NCBI GenBank assembly: GCA_003342895.1
Contig: PTFA01000081.1
Location: 2,928,181-2,992,180, forward strand
DNA length: 64,000 bases
Reading direction: 5' to 3'
From: Casuarius casuarius
Lineage: Eukaryota; Chordata; Aves; Casuariiformes; Casuariidae
Under the pieces are notes generated by a model. It was not told where the DNA came from and searched no databases. It saw only the letters and a list, made by a program, of their open reading frames with translations. Both the position numbers and the translations under genes were made by a program. Below, in pieces: positions 1-13,100 of the stretch; positions within the stretch are counted from its first letter, which is position 1; the number at the start of each line of letters is the position of its first letter.

Positions 1-67
1 CCTGTGTCAGAGCAGAACTGCAGAACTAAATAGTGGGGTTTTTTTGTTTTTTTTAATGATTTTGCAG

Positions 68-219
68 ACACGAAGACGAATGGGCGCTGGAGCTGCTGGT
101 CAGCTTGGACTCCCTGCCAGGCTGGAACAAGGAGACGCAGCCGGCAGTGCAATAACCCGGCACCGCAGAACGGCGGGGCACCGTGCCCGGGGAAAAGCGT
201 GCAGACGAAAGCGTGTTAA
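68..219 (+). CDS. C8A: C8A terminal coding exon (complement C8 alpha chain, C-terminal TSP1 repeat), partial gene
   Basis: Last coding exon of the C8 alpha chain, the membrane-inserting subunit of the complement membrane attack complex. A T-rich tract and TTTGCAG acceptor end at 67. The exon opens with the last two bases of a split codon and reads to TAA at 217-219. It encodes a thrombospondin type 1 repeat: the WSCWSAW tryptophan/C-mannosylation motif, then [10 protein letters not shown], a CPG turn, and the C-terminus VQTKAC. The family's C8 alpha ends VQTQAC, whereas C8 beta ends ETLDC(S), so alpha fits better. Upstream exons are outside the window. The coding length (152 bp) and phase equal those of the last C8B exon at 7040-7191, and the two genes converge. 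The alternative, another TSP1-ending MACPF gene such as C9 of lower vertebrates, is disfavoured by the C8B/DAB1 neighbourhood. Confidence 0.93.
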
Positions 220-885
220 CACCCAGGGGGACTGGAGCAAGGCAGGGTATTGCTCACTGCAAGTATACCGTCTTGTTTTGGAGCCTGTGCCGGGCTATAA
301 ATACTCCAGGCATAATTCTGCAATAGAATTACACNGGGGACAAATAATTATGAAGTATTGCATTTACATACATATGAAGACATAGTGGATTCACTGTATA
401 AAACCTGAGTGCTGTCCAGGCAAATTCCTCCATTTGATTCAATACCTTCCTGCGTGCCCCCTTACTCTCACGCCCCTCCAGTTTAGNAGCATCTCCACCA
501 GCCACAGGGACACTGGCATGATACGGAAGACAGTGGTGAATCAGCCCCAGTGGTGGCATTGCTGCGTGATGGTGAGGTTATAAGTAGTCATAAAACAGAT
601 TTACTAAAACTGTTTACACAAGTAAGCTTTGCTCGCAGAAATTTTTATATTTGCCTTTGGAAAACAAATTAAAAGCTCATGATCCTTGCATTTTTATGCA
701 GTTGGTATTGACATATGCACCATGAAACTTTTATAAGTTGGCACTGTCAGATTTTAAAGTGTAGCATATTGGGCAGGGCTGCATTTTCAGCAAAGCCATA
801 TGCTGAGCTGTATGGGAGGAAGCTTAAGCCCAAAGATGCTGAAGAGTCGTGGTGAAAATGTGAATCCAGACTGATGAGAATCATA

Positions 886-895
886 AATAAATAAA
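886..895 (+). promoter_or_regulatory. Candidate C8A polyadenylation signals (two overlapping AATAAA)
   Basis: Two overlapping AATAAA hexamers (886-891 and 890-895) lie 667 bases after the C8A stop. A weaker ATTAAA is at 668-673. This would give a 3'UTR of about 0.7 kb. There is no transcript evidence, and the assignment rests on motif and distance. Confidence 0.45.
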
Positions 896-1439
896 CAAAT
901 AATAAAAAGACAGACCCAAACAAAACCATTCTACAGAGGATGCTCACACACAAGTGAAGGCTATTCCTCTTTAGGATCAGTGATGAATTGACTATTAGAA
1001 CAGAGGCATTTTATCTCCAAGGCACCAGAGCTGGAGAAGATGCTAACGGGCTGCTTGATTTAAGGGCCGTTTTTGAATGTAAGACGTAAATCTCTGCACA
1101 AAAATACACACAGTATTGAACAGCATCCAGAGACTGCAGCGAGAGCCCACAGCTCAGGGCTCTTAATGAACTGCCGCAAAAACCTGGGGTGGACAGAAAG
1201 CAAATGGCACTTCATTTTACTGTGCTTTTCATTACAAGGGGAGAAGAAAAAAAGCCATGAGAAGGAATTTGGCATTATGAAAAGCAACAACGGCAACAAA
1301 ACCTCAAAGCACAAAGGAGCACTTATATATACATGTGAATGGAAAGAGGGAGTAGAAAGGAATCATGGTTTAGTGAAAGAAATTGCTTAGCTATAGCTCT
1401 GATTCTTGGAAATGCTTGTTTTTCAACAGCATGTCAGTG

Positions 1440-1530
1440 GTGATTTAGAGTCTGACACTTAGCTGATGTAAATCAGCCCAGCTCCTTNGGCGCAGCTGAT
1501 TTATGCTACCTGAAGATCTGGCCCCATATT
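1440..1530. repeat. Ancient amniote palindromic interspersed repeat remnant
   Basis: The stretch carries GTAAATCAGC, then GCAGCTGATTTA in the opposite sense, then GATCTGGCCCC. These are the hallmarks of an old, widespread amniote repeat whose arms form an imperfect palindrome. Family assignment is from memory of the pattern, not from a library search. Confidence 0.45.
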
Positions 1531-1977
1531 TTCTTTTGTGTGCACGTTTGCCAAAAGAGAATTTTTTTCACCACTTCTTCCCCTTTGCTTGAAAAAGAAA
1601 CTACAGGCTCTTTTCTTATAAGAAAACAACCAACCATGTTGTCTTGAACATTGAGATTTGATTTTGCTGCAGAAAAATTCCTACAACAGCTTTCTATGGG
1701 TGACAACAGCAAATGGGTGATAAAATTGTGGCCTTTTTGCCCACCTTGCTTTTCCAGGTAAATGTTACTTTCATGCAGAGATGAACCTGCTCTCCATGGT
1801 TTTATTCTGATGTCCTCCATGTTGGGGAAAAAGCGTCATGAAGCACCACTGACATCTGTACGATTTAGACACCCAAGAAGATAGTGAAATGTAGGAACGA
1901 AAAATAGTTTTCCCATCAAATAGTATTGTCAATACTGTTTGGCAATGGGCCAGCACATTGTGTTAAAAACAGGAGAC

Positions 1978-2007
1978 TGCTGCTACACCAAGTGCTGCTA
2001 CACCAAG
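1978..2007. repeat. Perfect 15-bp tandem duplication
   Basis: Two adjacent identical copies of TGCTGCTACACCAAG lie in the C8A-C8B spacer. It looks like a recent local duplication, and no function is evident. Confidence 0.9.
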
Positions 2008-2642
2008 GATTAATTTGGCTCATGGGCTATTTTTACTTTTACATACACTGCTTAGGACTCANGAAAATGCCTGCAAGTAAATGAGTAAACACTCATCTTA
2101 GTTAGAAAACAAAGTATGCCTCTCCTGTGACCAGAGGGAAGAAATTAATGAATAGATAGATTTGATGCCTTAAAAGCTGGGGAGTGATGAGGCCTGCAGA
2201 AAGGCAACCTGCATCCTCATCTTTTGAGTCATTTCTAGAAGAATAGATGACAGGCCAGGGAATCACAGAAAGAGAATAAATCCAAGTGATTAAAGAAACC
2301 GAANGTGAAACAACACCACAAAGCACCTATAAATAAACAAGGGCAAAAAGCTGGGATTTGCCTGGAGTTTTTCATTCTCCGCTTCGAANGTGCAATGTTG
2401 GAGTACAGACATCAAAGCGAGGATACGTGCAGGGCAGAGCTCATCACTCACCTCACAACCAAGGGCAATGAAACACAAACTCACAGGTTTTGTTCAAATG
2501 CCAAAGTGAGATCCCTGGCAGCTCCCCGCCTCCCACTCCAGCCCCCCGCTTCATCCCAGGCTCAGCTATATCCCCTGGCTGAAACTCGGAAGCAGGGAAG
2601 CAGAAGTCAAAAGAAAGGAAGAAGCTGCCTGTAAGGTCTGTT

Positions 2643-2682
2643 AAAAAAAAAAAAGAAAAAGAAAAAAAAACTAAAAAAAAAG
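2643..2682. repeat. A-rich low-complexity tract
   Basis: A nearly pure A run with single G and C interruptions, about 40 bp. It could be the old tail of a retroposed element, but no element body is recognised beside it. Confidence 0.85.
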
Positions 2683-5020
2683 ATTATGAGCAATTACACA
2701 TTTACAATGCTAGTCAAAGAAGCTAATATATNTCATGCTGAAGTGGCCAGCATGAAAGCTGTGCTAGATGAGATAAGTGGCAAAAAGTAGGTTTCTTTCT
2801 TAAACTAAAAGCTTAGAGGCTACAATAAAACAGTGCAGTTCCACCCTGGTTTTAATGAATGGATTTTCCCCTCTTGCACACTGACATACATTTGATATAG
2901 TTATTTATCCTATATATTTCTTGCGGCATATTTCCCAGGAGACCTTGTTTATCTCTCTCATAAGTACATGATGGATGTATGGTGCTTTGGATAAATGGTA
3001 TCACAACCAGATATTTTTATGGATATAGGCAAACTGGGTTATTAACAAAGGAAGGGCAGAGAGGAACCAGTACGCGAAAGAAAATAGCAAATGATTGATG
3101 ACAATACACCTGAGGTTGCAAGGTGCAGGCTCCAGATAACCAGCTAACAGAAGAGTAGATAAGGGCAGTGCTTGAGACAGAGCCGTTTCCTACCTCGGGG
3201 TCAATGTCACGCTGACTACCCGAACGCCCGAGTCCCTCCAGGCTGGGATTTTAGAGCAAGCAAGAATTCCCCAACTGAAGCAGCTCTGAAATCATTGCCT
3301 TCCTTTCTATATACAGTGCAATGCAGACATACACGAAGAAACAAAACATTTAGTCCTACCAATAAAAAAAAAAAGAAAAGAAAAGCTAGATTCTTAAGAG
3401 TTCGGGGAGGGACTGTCTTTTGTTGGGGTGTTGTATCATGCCCAACACAGTGGGACNCTACACGTTGCACTACAAGTAAGTGAAAAAGCAAATGTTCATA
3501 ATGGTAATAATTGCTGTCTTCATCTCTAGTTCTGCTGATCTACCCAAGCAGGGGGACATTAAAATAGGAAGACAGATCTGGAGGCATAATTTGACCAGAA
3601 ATCCGACAGTTCTCTTGGATGCTTACTGGGCTGTCTAGTGAGGAAAGTAGAAGAACAAGTAGTTGGAAATTTGGGCTTTGTTTGGCCATCTACATGGACT
3701 TGCCAGGCAGTTTTCAAGAAAATCTCTCAGTCTCTGAGCGCATTACTTTCTCTGTAAACCAGATTTCTGTNTTACNTGTACTCACAGGCCNGGATGGCAA
3801 CAGAGTACAGTAGGANAACAGATGAAGTTACTGCATCCTTCTGTGATTTATAAACAGTGCAACCATAATCCATGGTTTGCAAATCCCAAGTCGCGGCCTA
3901 GACCATGTCCCAGCCTTATGGACATGTGTAAAACGTCTACACGAGAAAACGTCTACCGTGAAAGAAGAGAGAGCAAAGGAATCCAAGTTGGAGACCAGTC
4001 TGATTTTCCCATTCCTGACTAAGACGTGACAATTACAACTTACCAAAANACCACTTTGGCAGCTCCCTAAGCCNTATTTACAGGATCCAGCACACNTCAC
4101 AGCAGCAGTGTCTTCAAGCAGGGCGATGGAGAAAACAGCTTCTCCACGTTTACTGACATTAGTTTTCACAAGCAAACTGCAGGATCTGTGGGCAACTGCA
4201 CAGTTAACTAACTCAATATTTTTTGCTAAGCCCATGAGCCATTTGTACAAGTAAAGTACCAACAGTGCGTTGTTAAAACGTAGAGCAGTGCTGAGGCACA
4301 GGTAACAAAATAACTGATGCAGAACTACTGCAGGTTTAAAGCAGCCCGTTTCTCAGGGTTAGTAAGGTGGGTATTAAGATGACACTTTTGGTCTAGGCTA
4401 GGGATATAACCTGGGATGTAAAAAGCCCATCAAAACAACAGTCTTAAGCATGGAAATGGCCTAGGNAAGGGCCACCAGTGCAGAGCATGCACACTTCTTG
4501 TCTGCAGCCTTCTCATGGTTTTGTACCTGAGTTATTAACCTAAACCTCCACAGAAGTTGGAAACACCAGTAAAAGATGGTACCAAAATTTAATATGTACC
4601 AAAATGAAACAATAAAAGCTTCAGCATGGTATTTTTTTACTACTCTCCAGGTCATAATAAATCATTTGTTAGATAAATCACAGCACAAAATCACAAGGAC
4701 AAGATAAAGTTATGTCCTTTGTGGGAGGCTTGTAGCATCTATGGGCTCAATATTCAACCACTACTGAAATCATACTTCAGTTAAACTATCCTGCTGATCT
4801 TGAAGACTGTCAAATCTCTCCTCTTTCCCTCCAAAAAGCCTTGCAAATAATATCCAATCCCAGGCACTGCCACCTCAAAAAATCCTGACTTTTCTGATCA
4901 GGGACCGTTTGAATTCAGGTCACTACATGTGGCTCTGCTCGCAGAAGCAGGGGATAGATGCACTATGGGGTTGCATCAGACTGCTTACTACAGCTTGATG
5001 ATCAGCAGAGGTGATCAAAT

Positions 5021-5079
5021 TTAATCTAGCAAAAAGAAAAAAAAACAACAAAAAAAACACTTTTAGTAGTCAAACTTCT
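5021..5079 (+). repeat. Dispersed repeat, copy 1 (unrecognised family)
   Basis: The segment begins TTAATCTAGCAAAAA, passes through an A-rich middle and ends CTTTTAGTAGTCAAACTTCT. The same start, A-rich middle and end recur in the same orientation at 17283-17349. The shared ends with a variable A-rich centre suggest an interspersed element. Confidence 0.6.
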
Positions 5080-6594
5080 TAGATCACATCGATGCTTTTC
5101 AGTAAGGGCAGGCAACTGCAACACAGTACGTGTTTTCACAGGCACCTATGAGCTGTTCAAAACAGGTGATCAGTGTCTTCTGTTACAGAGCCTTCACAGT
5201 GTCCCTTTGAAAGCCACTAAAGAATACTATATTTCGCATAAGCAGTGACCTCTTTGACCATGACCCTGAATGAACCTGTTGGCAAACCTCCATCACACAA
5301 GTGATAATAGTTACAGAGCGCATAACAAATGTTTTGGGTTGGCAGCTCAATTAGGTAGCCCATTATGAGTACAGAGCACTCTTCTTCTACATATGCAATG
5401 TGCTCTTCCTTTCTTAAAGCTGTCACAGAAACCTTGTCAATAAGTGTAGAGGCGGCACGAGAATGAAAACTAAATGCATGTTCCATTGTTCAAATGTCAG
5501 AGAGCCTGAGCTGTTCTTGCAAGAATTACATTAAAACAANGTCAGTCAAAGAGAAACTGGCGATACCAACCCATCATCAACAGCATTGCTAAAAACCCTT
5601 GGAAAACTGCTTGACCTCAGAAATGCTAGAAGACATACAACTCTCACTGAAAACCTTCGTACTGGTTGCTTCATGCTCCTGGAGCAGTTATCACTAGTTA
5701 TTTTACAGCATGCCCTCAACAAATGTCTTTGCAAAAAAAATTAACCACCAACAAAGCACTGGGAGAGAAGTCCCTGGAACAAAGCCACCCAGGTTAGCCA
5801 TGAAGTCGTGCACAGTGTTCCAAGCTCCTCTTTTGTTCNAGATGGATTTTGATGCATGACTTCAGAGCCCAGAGACAGTGACAAAGGACACGCCGTTCAT
5901 TTGGCTTTGCCTTGTTTCACAGCAAAGTGTTTCTATCTCAGATGCCCTAACCTGACTACAATAGCAATGCATCTGCCGAAATACAGGTTTTCATGGAACC
6001 GACAGATGAACCAGAGCCAGCTTTTGGCAGAGGCAGTTGCTAAGNGCAGAAGACTCGAGGGGTGCAAAATTACCTTTGTTCCAAAATGTTCCATGTATTC
6101 TGCTCATGCCAAAGAGTTACATAAAAGCTTGCTGCTCATCCTGCCCCCGTGGAGGGTCCTGGACTCCTGGGGTGACAGCTGCTGTTCAGGGTCCATGAGG
6201 TACAGACTTTCCTATCACTCCTACCCTTCGATATCCCCAAGCAGCAGCAGGAGCAGCAGCTGCTTTCCAAATCCCTGCCCAGTAGCATCCCTCTCCCCTC
6301 CTCTTTCCAGGAAACAAGCACATCAGTGTATCTGAGTGGATCAGGTTGTATTTGCCGTGCTTCAGAAATCCACAGGAGGAAGTTCATCTCTGCACTAAGA
6401 ATACAACTCCTATATAGCCAACAATACCTTGGTTTCACCAGAATATTCTTCACAACTCAGTTTTCGCTCCTTCAAGACAATCTCTANTATGACAGGCAAT
6501 TTATGTTAAATAAAAAAATAGGAAACCGGGATAGTGAGGTACAGCTGGCTTTAAACGTCACGTTAGATACTATTGTGCTCATCGAGATTTAGAC

Positions 6595-6600
6595 TTTAAT
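6595..6600 (-). promoter_or_regulatory. Candidate C8B polyadenylation signal (ATTAAA)
   Basis: On the minus strand an ATTAAA hexamer lies about 440 bases beyond the C8B stop. It is the first plausible signal, because no AATAAA is seen closer. Weak evidence. Confidence 0.3.
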
Positions 6601-7039
6601 ATGCTGTATTTTGCTCCACATGACACAGCTGTCTTCACAGAAGCTGTGTATTAGCCCACATTCTGGCGCATGTAAGATCAAACAGTCTTTTCTTATCTCA
6701 AGGAACCTTCAGAAACAAAAGATTAAAACTTATAATCATACAGCTACCAAACAATGCAGGAGATGAAGCTTGTCTCAATTAACCCATTGCAAGAAAGTCA
6801 AAATAGTAAGAATGGTAAGCACATTCAATCCCATGGAACAACTGCAAATTATGTCCAACAGACAGGATCCATAATACACACCCAGGTCCCAATTCCTTCT
6901 GAATTTTTTCTGACTTCAATGCACTTAGGATGAGACCCACAAGCAGAGCTAAGCTAACTTAGTAAGCCAGTCAGTTAACATCTTCCCACTCAATTAGTAA
7001 ACTGCTCATCTCTTTCGTGTACATTCTTCTTAACTCCTT

Positions 7040-7191
7040 CTAGCAAGTAACTGTCTCAACATCTGGCCCTGAGCATGATGAACCACCGTTTTGTGGTGCA
7101 GGGTTGTTGCACTGTCGTCTTCTTGATCGCTGACCTCCTGAGCACNCAGACCAGCTAGTCCAGCAGCCCCAGTTCCCATTAACAGCAGCAT
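7040..7191 (-). CDS. C8B: C8B terminal coding exon 12 (C-terminal TSP1)
   Basis: Starts after TTTTCCAG and encodes [15 protein letters not shown], a [19 protein letters not shown] stretch, GGSSCSGP and ETVTC, then TAG at 7040-7042. N at 7146 leaves a codon GNG just before the first cysteine of the repeat. The coding length and phase are identical to the C8A last exon at 68-219. Confidence 0.95.
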
Positions 7192-10100
7192 CTGGAAAAA
7201 ACCCAAAGNCAGAAAGGACTGTCAGAATAAAGCATTTCTTTCCACAGGAAGAGCTGTCAGCTTCCATGAATCATATTTAAACACAAACAGATATGCCCCT
7301 GGCCACACCACTAACAATATACTTGAGTCATTAACAGTGAATGATTGTTTTAAAGATGTTAATTCCTGGTTCAGCACTTCTGGTGTGTGTTCAGACTACA
7401 CTTTATACAGCAGGGACAANGGAAAAAACATCAATTAGCTTTAAATTTGCTTATAGTCCACTTCTCTCCCTGACCCATTCCAAGCCTGCGTAAGAAAAAG
7501 AGCAACTAAACTTGTGTCAGCCACAATTTGAGGTGCTGGGGGAAGTGTTAGCATGTTCTTGTTCAATGAACAACAGCTTGAATATTCAGCTCTCTATCCA
7601 TTGCTTTTCCTATTACACTGTTTTCTTCTGGACCCTGAGCATGTGAGTGACAGAAATTCAAAGTCCTGAGAATCACGGAGCCAAATGCAGAGGCCCTGCG
7701 TAAAAGAAGANAGGGGGAGTGAAAAAGGAAGTTCTGTGTTGACAAGTGGATGGATGCAAGTCTCTGGGAGGGTCGGAGGCNATAATACACGTGGGACGCA
7801 GACTGGAACAAGGTGTAAGTGACTCCGCAGTTTAAGACTCCAGGGACTTGCTTAGAAACACCTATGAAATTGACCCTCTGCTCTGTGAAATCTTGTCTTA
7901 AAATGTATTTCAGCCTGCCTTGGATAGGACACAGTCATGCAGAATGAAACCTGGATAAGAGATGGTAAACAAAGGGCAATGATAAATGCAGTGCATCAAA
8001 CCGTGGGATGGTGCCAGAGCTCTGGATGCCTGAGAACTGGTCTTATTTAGCATCTAAATTAATGATCTGGAAGAAGTAAACAGCAAAACGATTAAATTCA
8101 CAGACCATACTAAACCAGAAGGAGTTAAGAACACCGGTCAGGAGAGAGAAACAATACAAAGGGGCCAGGAAACGTTAGTAAATGCTTCAAAACAACATAA
8201 TAAGATTTTAAGATTAAAAAGAATGGTAGCATATCTGAGGAAAAGCAGTTTGCAACATACTGGCTGTATCAAAGAGAAAAACTTAAGAAACTGAGCTGTT
8301 GGAGGAGACCTGGGGCTCATCCTGGATTCTAAATTAGGTAGGAGTTTATAGTTTGATATACTTGCAAGGAAGGCTTATGCGGCTTTGAACTGCCAAAGTA
8401 AAGCCACCTCTTTCTGAGTGCAAAGAAGCATTAGACTTTGGTGCTAAACTCTGTTTCCAGTGCATTAAGCTCCGGAGGTCATCGCCAACCAGTCTATCTT
8501 ATGACTACGCCGTCAGTTCAGCGTCAGTCCTCAGACTAGCTCCTTTCACTATCTACCCACCACCTTTCCCCTCGTCACCAGCCTCAGCCTGAGCTTCCTG
8601 GAAGAGGAAAGCCAAAGNGTATTTGTCAGTTTGCAGGAGCCTAACCTAGTGCATTGGGCTGGACAGNCTGGGGACAGCCGGCCCTGGGCATATTTCTCCC
8701 CATCCGTCAGCTGACACCCCCAGTCAGCTCCCTCACCTCACTCCTAGACACAGCTGGACTATCTGCACCCAAGTTAGAGCTGGCTACACAGAGAAAGACC
8801 ATATGGGACTTTTTTGTCCTCTCTTTGCAACACAGACATGGCCTTCCTGTCAAATTAGAGGGGCTTCAGTGAACTCCATCAGCCTGGAAGGGGCGATAAG
8901 GATTCAGAGGAGAGATGAGAAAAGGTACTTTGTGCACATGTAGGNGTGCCTGTGTTCACCAAACAGTGATGGTGCTGAAGGACCTATAGGCACTATAGGC
9001 CTATAGGCACTCAGAAATAGCTAAGAAGAAAGGCAGAGAGCATTTCCATCCTTGCCTCGCCAGCACCAGGCAATAAACCCTCTAGGGAAGGGGACAGCCT
9101 TACTGTTTGGCACCCTGAATCAGCAGCAAATCCCTTGACATTAGAGTTACAGGACTCAGCCTACGTATCTGGCTTTCCCTCTTGGGACCCGGTAGCTGCC
9201 TTGTCCTGGGCCANGANAGCACAGTAATACCAGCGCAAGGGGAGACACGGGCTCANAGCACTGNCCACGTCCTTGTCCCTTTACCAGAGCCANTCTCTCC
9301 CTTCTTTCCTCTGTCTTCAGATCCTTCTTACCTTCCCTCTTGGTGATCTCGCAGGCAGTGCCACTATAGCCAAGGGGACATAAACACTCGCACTCAGTTC
9401 CTGAAAGCAAGCAGAGATGGTGGGATTACAGACTTCATTTCAAGCCACATTTCCCTACAGACACCCATTCCNTTTCAGTGTTTCATCTTCTGTGAGGAAG
9501 GAACAATGGGTGAAATTACATCAGCCTTTTTTTCCAGTGGTAAAAGCATAAAATAGCAATAAAGCAGTGAAACTGTGAATACCTTGATGCCCCTCTTGCC
9601 TCTCCAGCCATTTGTTTCTGGCTCTGCACTGCAGTTCAACAGTCCCTCAGCTACAGCGATGCACCAGTTCTGCAATTCAGCTTACAACGTAGTCCGCCTG
9701 TCCCTCTCCAAAGAGTTTTTTTGGTAGAGCTGAGAGGGGAGCAAACTGGTGGCAGTGCCAAGAATGAGCACCCAGGACAGATACTTTTCACCTAGCTTTT
9801 CTGCCAGGGGAAGAATTTGTGTGACCTTACTACAGCTTTCCAGGACTGGTCTGTGCTTCCCACAGCGGGACTCCAGATCAGAGCTTCCACTTACTAACAA
9901 TAATGGTCATTTAAAACCTCTTGTTGAGAAGATCCTAAATGAAATGCTAACATGACTCAAATCCTGAAGAAGTTATTTAAACAAGCGTAATCATGAGAGG
10001 AGTCCTTTAAGTGCTACAATCAACTAGCTGGTACCTGAAGCAATCGTTTCTGCATTAGATTCATTTAGATGATAACGACTCTCATCAGGACTTGTGCAGA

Positions 10101-13100
10101 TGCAGATTGGAATTAGGCACTTGAAAAAATGGTTCTTTTGTTAGAAGCTCTCATCACATCATGTATCTCTGTTTAGGCAGTGTAGTTTTGATTCAATTTA
10201 ATTATTTTTCTTCTTCATTTTTAAATCACAGCCTGCTTCCAAAGGAGGGCAGCTTCTATTAGAAATGGGGGGGAGGTGACAGTGATAACAGTGCTTGGCA
10301 CTTAGATGGTGCTTTTCATCTTCAAAACACTTTTACAAACACTAATTAATGTTGAGACAGTAGGCACTGCTCTAGGAANATGGAAGCAATCTTAAAAGCA
10401 AAGGAGGAAACATAAAGATGTCAACTTTATTTTATGCGTAATTGAGATGGGAACAAATTCTTCCACAAAACTGATATGGATGATNGCTCCTACTAAAAAG
10501 GTACAGCCCTTCACTTTATTGTCTTTACTAAAAAGTGGCATTCTACAGAAAGAGCGACTTAAACATTTTTTCATCACCTGAAACAGGAATAATAGGAGAA
10601 ACTAAAGAGCAGATTACTAGTTAAGCTTCCTTCCTCCTCACAAACTCCCTGCTTGTTTCTCTTAGAGGGTAGACGAGCGGTGTAAAAACCTTCTACCTTT
10701 CAAAATGGGGACTCCATTGCCGCGACACGGAGCACAGCGACAGGAACTGCTCTCCAGCTCAAACTCCTCCAGAGCACGTCGCATATTTTCTTTTATTGCC
10801 ATTGCATTAGCAAAGTCAGTTGGAGTCACCAGCTGATACAGTGGCTGTGCCTAAAGGGAGGGAAGAAACTGCATTCATTTCGAAGTTCAACATGGTGCAA
10901 GCATCGCACAGCTCTGTGGGAGCACAGCTGGCAAGGGAAATAACAGCCTTGTGGTATGTGCACCAGGTTTCCCATTAGTGTCGGCGTAAAGCTAGTAAAC
11001 AACGAAGCAGCAACGTCCAGGAACCCTCCCACGGGTTTATACTACTGAAGAACTTTCAAATGCATAATGAAATACAACAGCTACAGGGTTAGTTGAAAAA
11101 CAGGGCAAAGTTTCACAGAAGTTTCATTAAATGCTTTCCCATCCATTTTCCTGATTTGGACATTTTGGACCAGATTTGATCAGATTTTTAGTAAGTGCTN
11201 CCTTACTCCAACTTAAAAAAGATCTCCAAAACCCACCCACAAAAAAGTTCCTTCGGTCCTCANACGGCTGCACAGAAGGGCCAGATGCGTATATTCATGG
11301 GCATCCGTATTTTCACTTTCAGCTTAACCACTGCTGTATTTCAAAGCTGATTGCTCTTTTTGTGAAGCCAAGGAAGGCTNTCCACTGCCTTCAAAAGGGA
11401 GTGTATTGTGATCTTCATCTATAAATACCACAGGCAGGCTTGGTGGTCTTTGCATTGGCTGAAGATAAGGGGATGTACAATGCAGTGGATGTNCAGTAGA
11501 AACTAAGGAGACTTTGGCCTCCTAATTTTTTTTTTTCCCCAAGAACATGAAAAAGTTGAAGCATGGCCTATAAATTGGCATGCATCCACTAATGCTGGTG
11601 AGATGACATTGGCATGCGTCATTAGAGGATCCATCCCAAGTTCCCATCCTTGCTATACAACTACTTACATACCAGATCTGCTATACAGGCCACTGGAATA
11701 CAGTAAGCATGAAAGATAACAGTGCTGCTATGACAGTCTCAAGCTACTAGAAATAGAAGAATGTTTTAAGAAAAAAACACACTCTTTCCCTGTTCCTGTA
11801 CATTCACTCTTCATCAATTACCTGTGAGCCATACTTTGGCTTTTTGAATTCAGATCATATAAATAAGGAAATACCTTAAGATTGACCTGCCAAGTCCTTT
11901 CGGCAGATGATTTATGAACTGATTTGCTTTAGTTTTCCCTAACTAAGCATTCTTGGTCTGACATTTAGTCACACTCTGCTGGTGTTTTTGATCTTCAAGC
12001 CCCACAGGGNTATCAGTATGGAAATGAAAGATTATAGATAGCAAATCCAAACTGCATCAGTCTGTGGTTTTCACTGGACAGCGTGGTCACAGATGTCAGG
12101 CTAGATATCAAAGGGCAAGAGAAGGAAGAACNTCGCAATTTATCGTGTGAGAATTTTCTGTAGGTGGGATCTTGTGTGGAATATTTCACTTCTGTTTTCT
12201 CCTGCTGAGAGACCTCACTGTACGTTTGAGGAACATCTATCCACAGTGCACCAGGGCCTTTGGAAAACCGCATCTGCTGAAGCAAGTGGCAGATGGGCAC
12301 TGGCGGAATTTCCGAATTGCTGATTTTTGCTTTGCTTGAAATTTCTTAGAATTCCTCTCTTCTTCTTTTTTAATGAAATTAAAGAATTCTCAAGGAGAAG
12401 CAAACATCTTTTACAACTATAAATATTTTTGTCTAAAATTAAATTTTGTAATAAAACCAACTGTATAATAATAACAAAATCAATTTCCACCACTACCAGT
12501 TCAAATTCAGGTTTTGAAAGCATGTTCTCCTGGACCTTTGTATTATTCACTCAAACTTAGAGTGAACTTGCTTTGATGTTGAAAACAATGAGGCAGAATT
12601 GCTGCATACTTCCATTCACTTTTTACTTTTATAGTGCTTTGTATTTGTAAACCTGTTCAGGATCAAAAAACCTTGACTCTTCAAAACCAACATCCTATTT
12701 TTAAGGTTTAGCTAAGCTGCCCAAACATCCAGGCATTTACAGTGAACTTCTTGACATTCTGAATCAATGACAGTTGCTGCTAAATAGTCCCTGGTAATCA
12801 GAGAAGATGGGAGAAATTTGAAAAAAAGGATGTCCTCATATTAAATTCGACTACTTATGCTAACAGCTATTTTTTTGATAAGCAATACATTGATAAAGAA
12901 GAAAAGTGGACAGTCTAAGTTGCTTCATAGGCAGCAGGGGATCATATCTGCACAGCCGGATTAGAAAGGGGAAAAATCTGTTTACTTCACTTACTTTCAA
13001 CTACACCACTCTTTCTAATCCAGCAAAACTCAGATCCTCCAAATATACNTTCTTAGAGACACTGTGTTACACAATACAGTTCTAATAATTGCCTTAGAAA

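Larger units (their letters stand above)
220..7039. other. C8A 3'UTR and C8A-C8B tail-to-tail spacer
   Basis: The region lies between the convergent stops of C8A (219) and C8B (7040). No exon of either gene and no other coding region is recognisable. Open frames here are short and lack codon bias or familiar motifs. It holds an ancient repeat remnant near 1440-1530, a 15-bp tandem duplication (1978-2007), an A-rich run (2643-2682) and one copy of a dispersed repeat pair (5021-5079). Both 3'UTRs must lie inside it. Confidence 0.8.

Noticed and set aside
5856..6335. 159-codon open frame on the plus strand
   Set aside because: Low-complexity Ser/Pro-rich end, an N-containing codon, no recognisable domain, in the C8A-C8B spacer.
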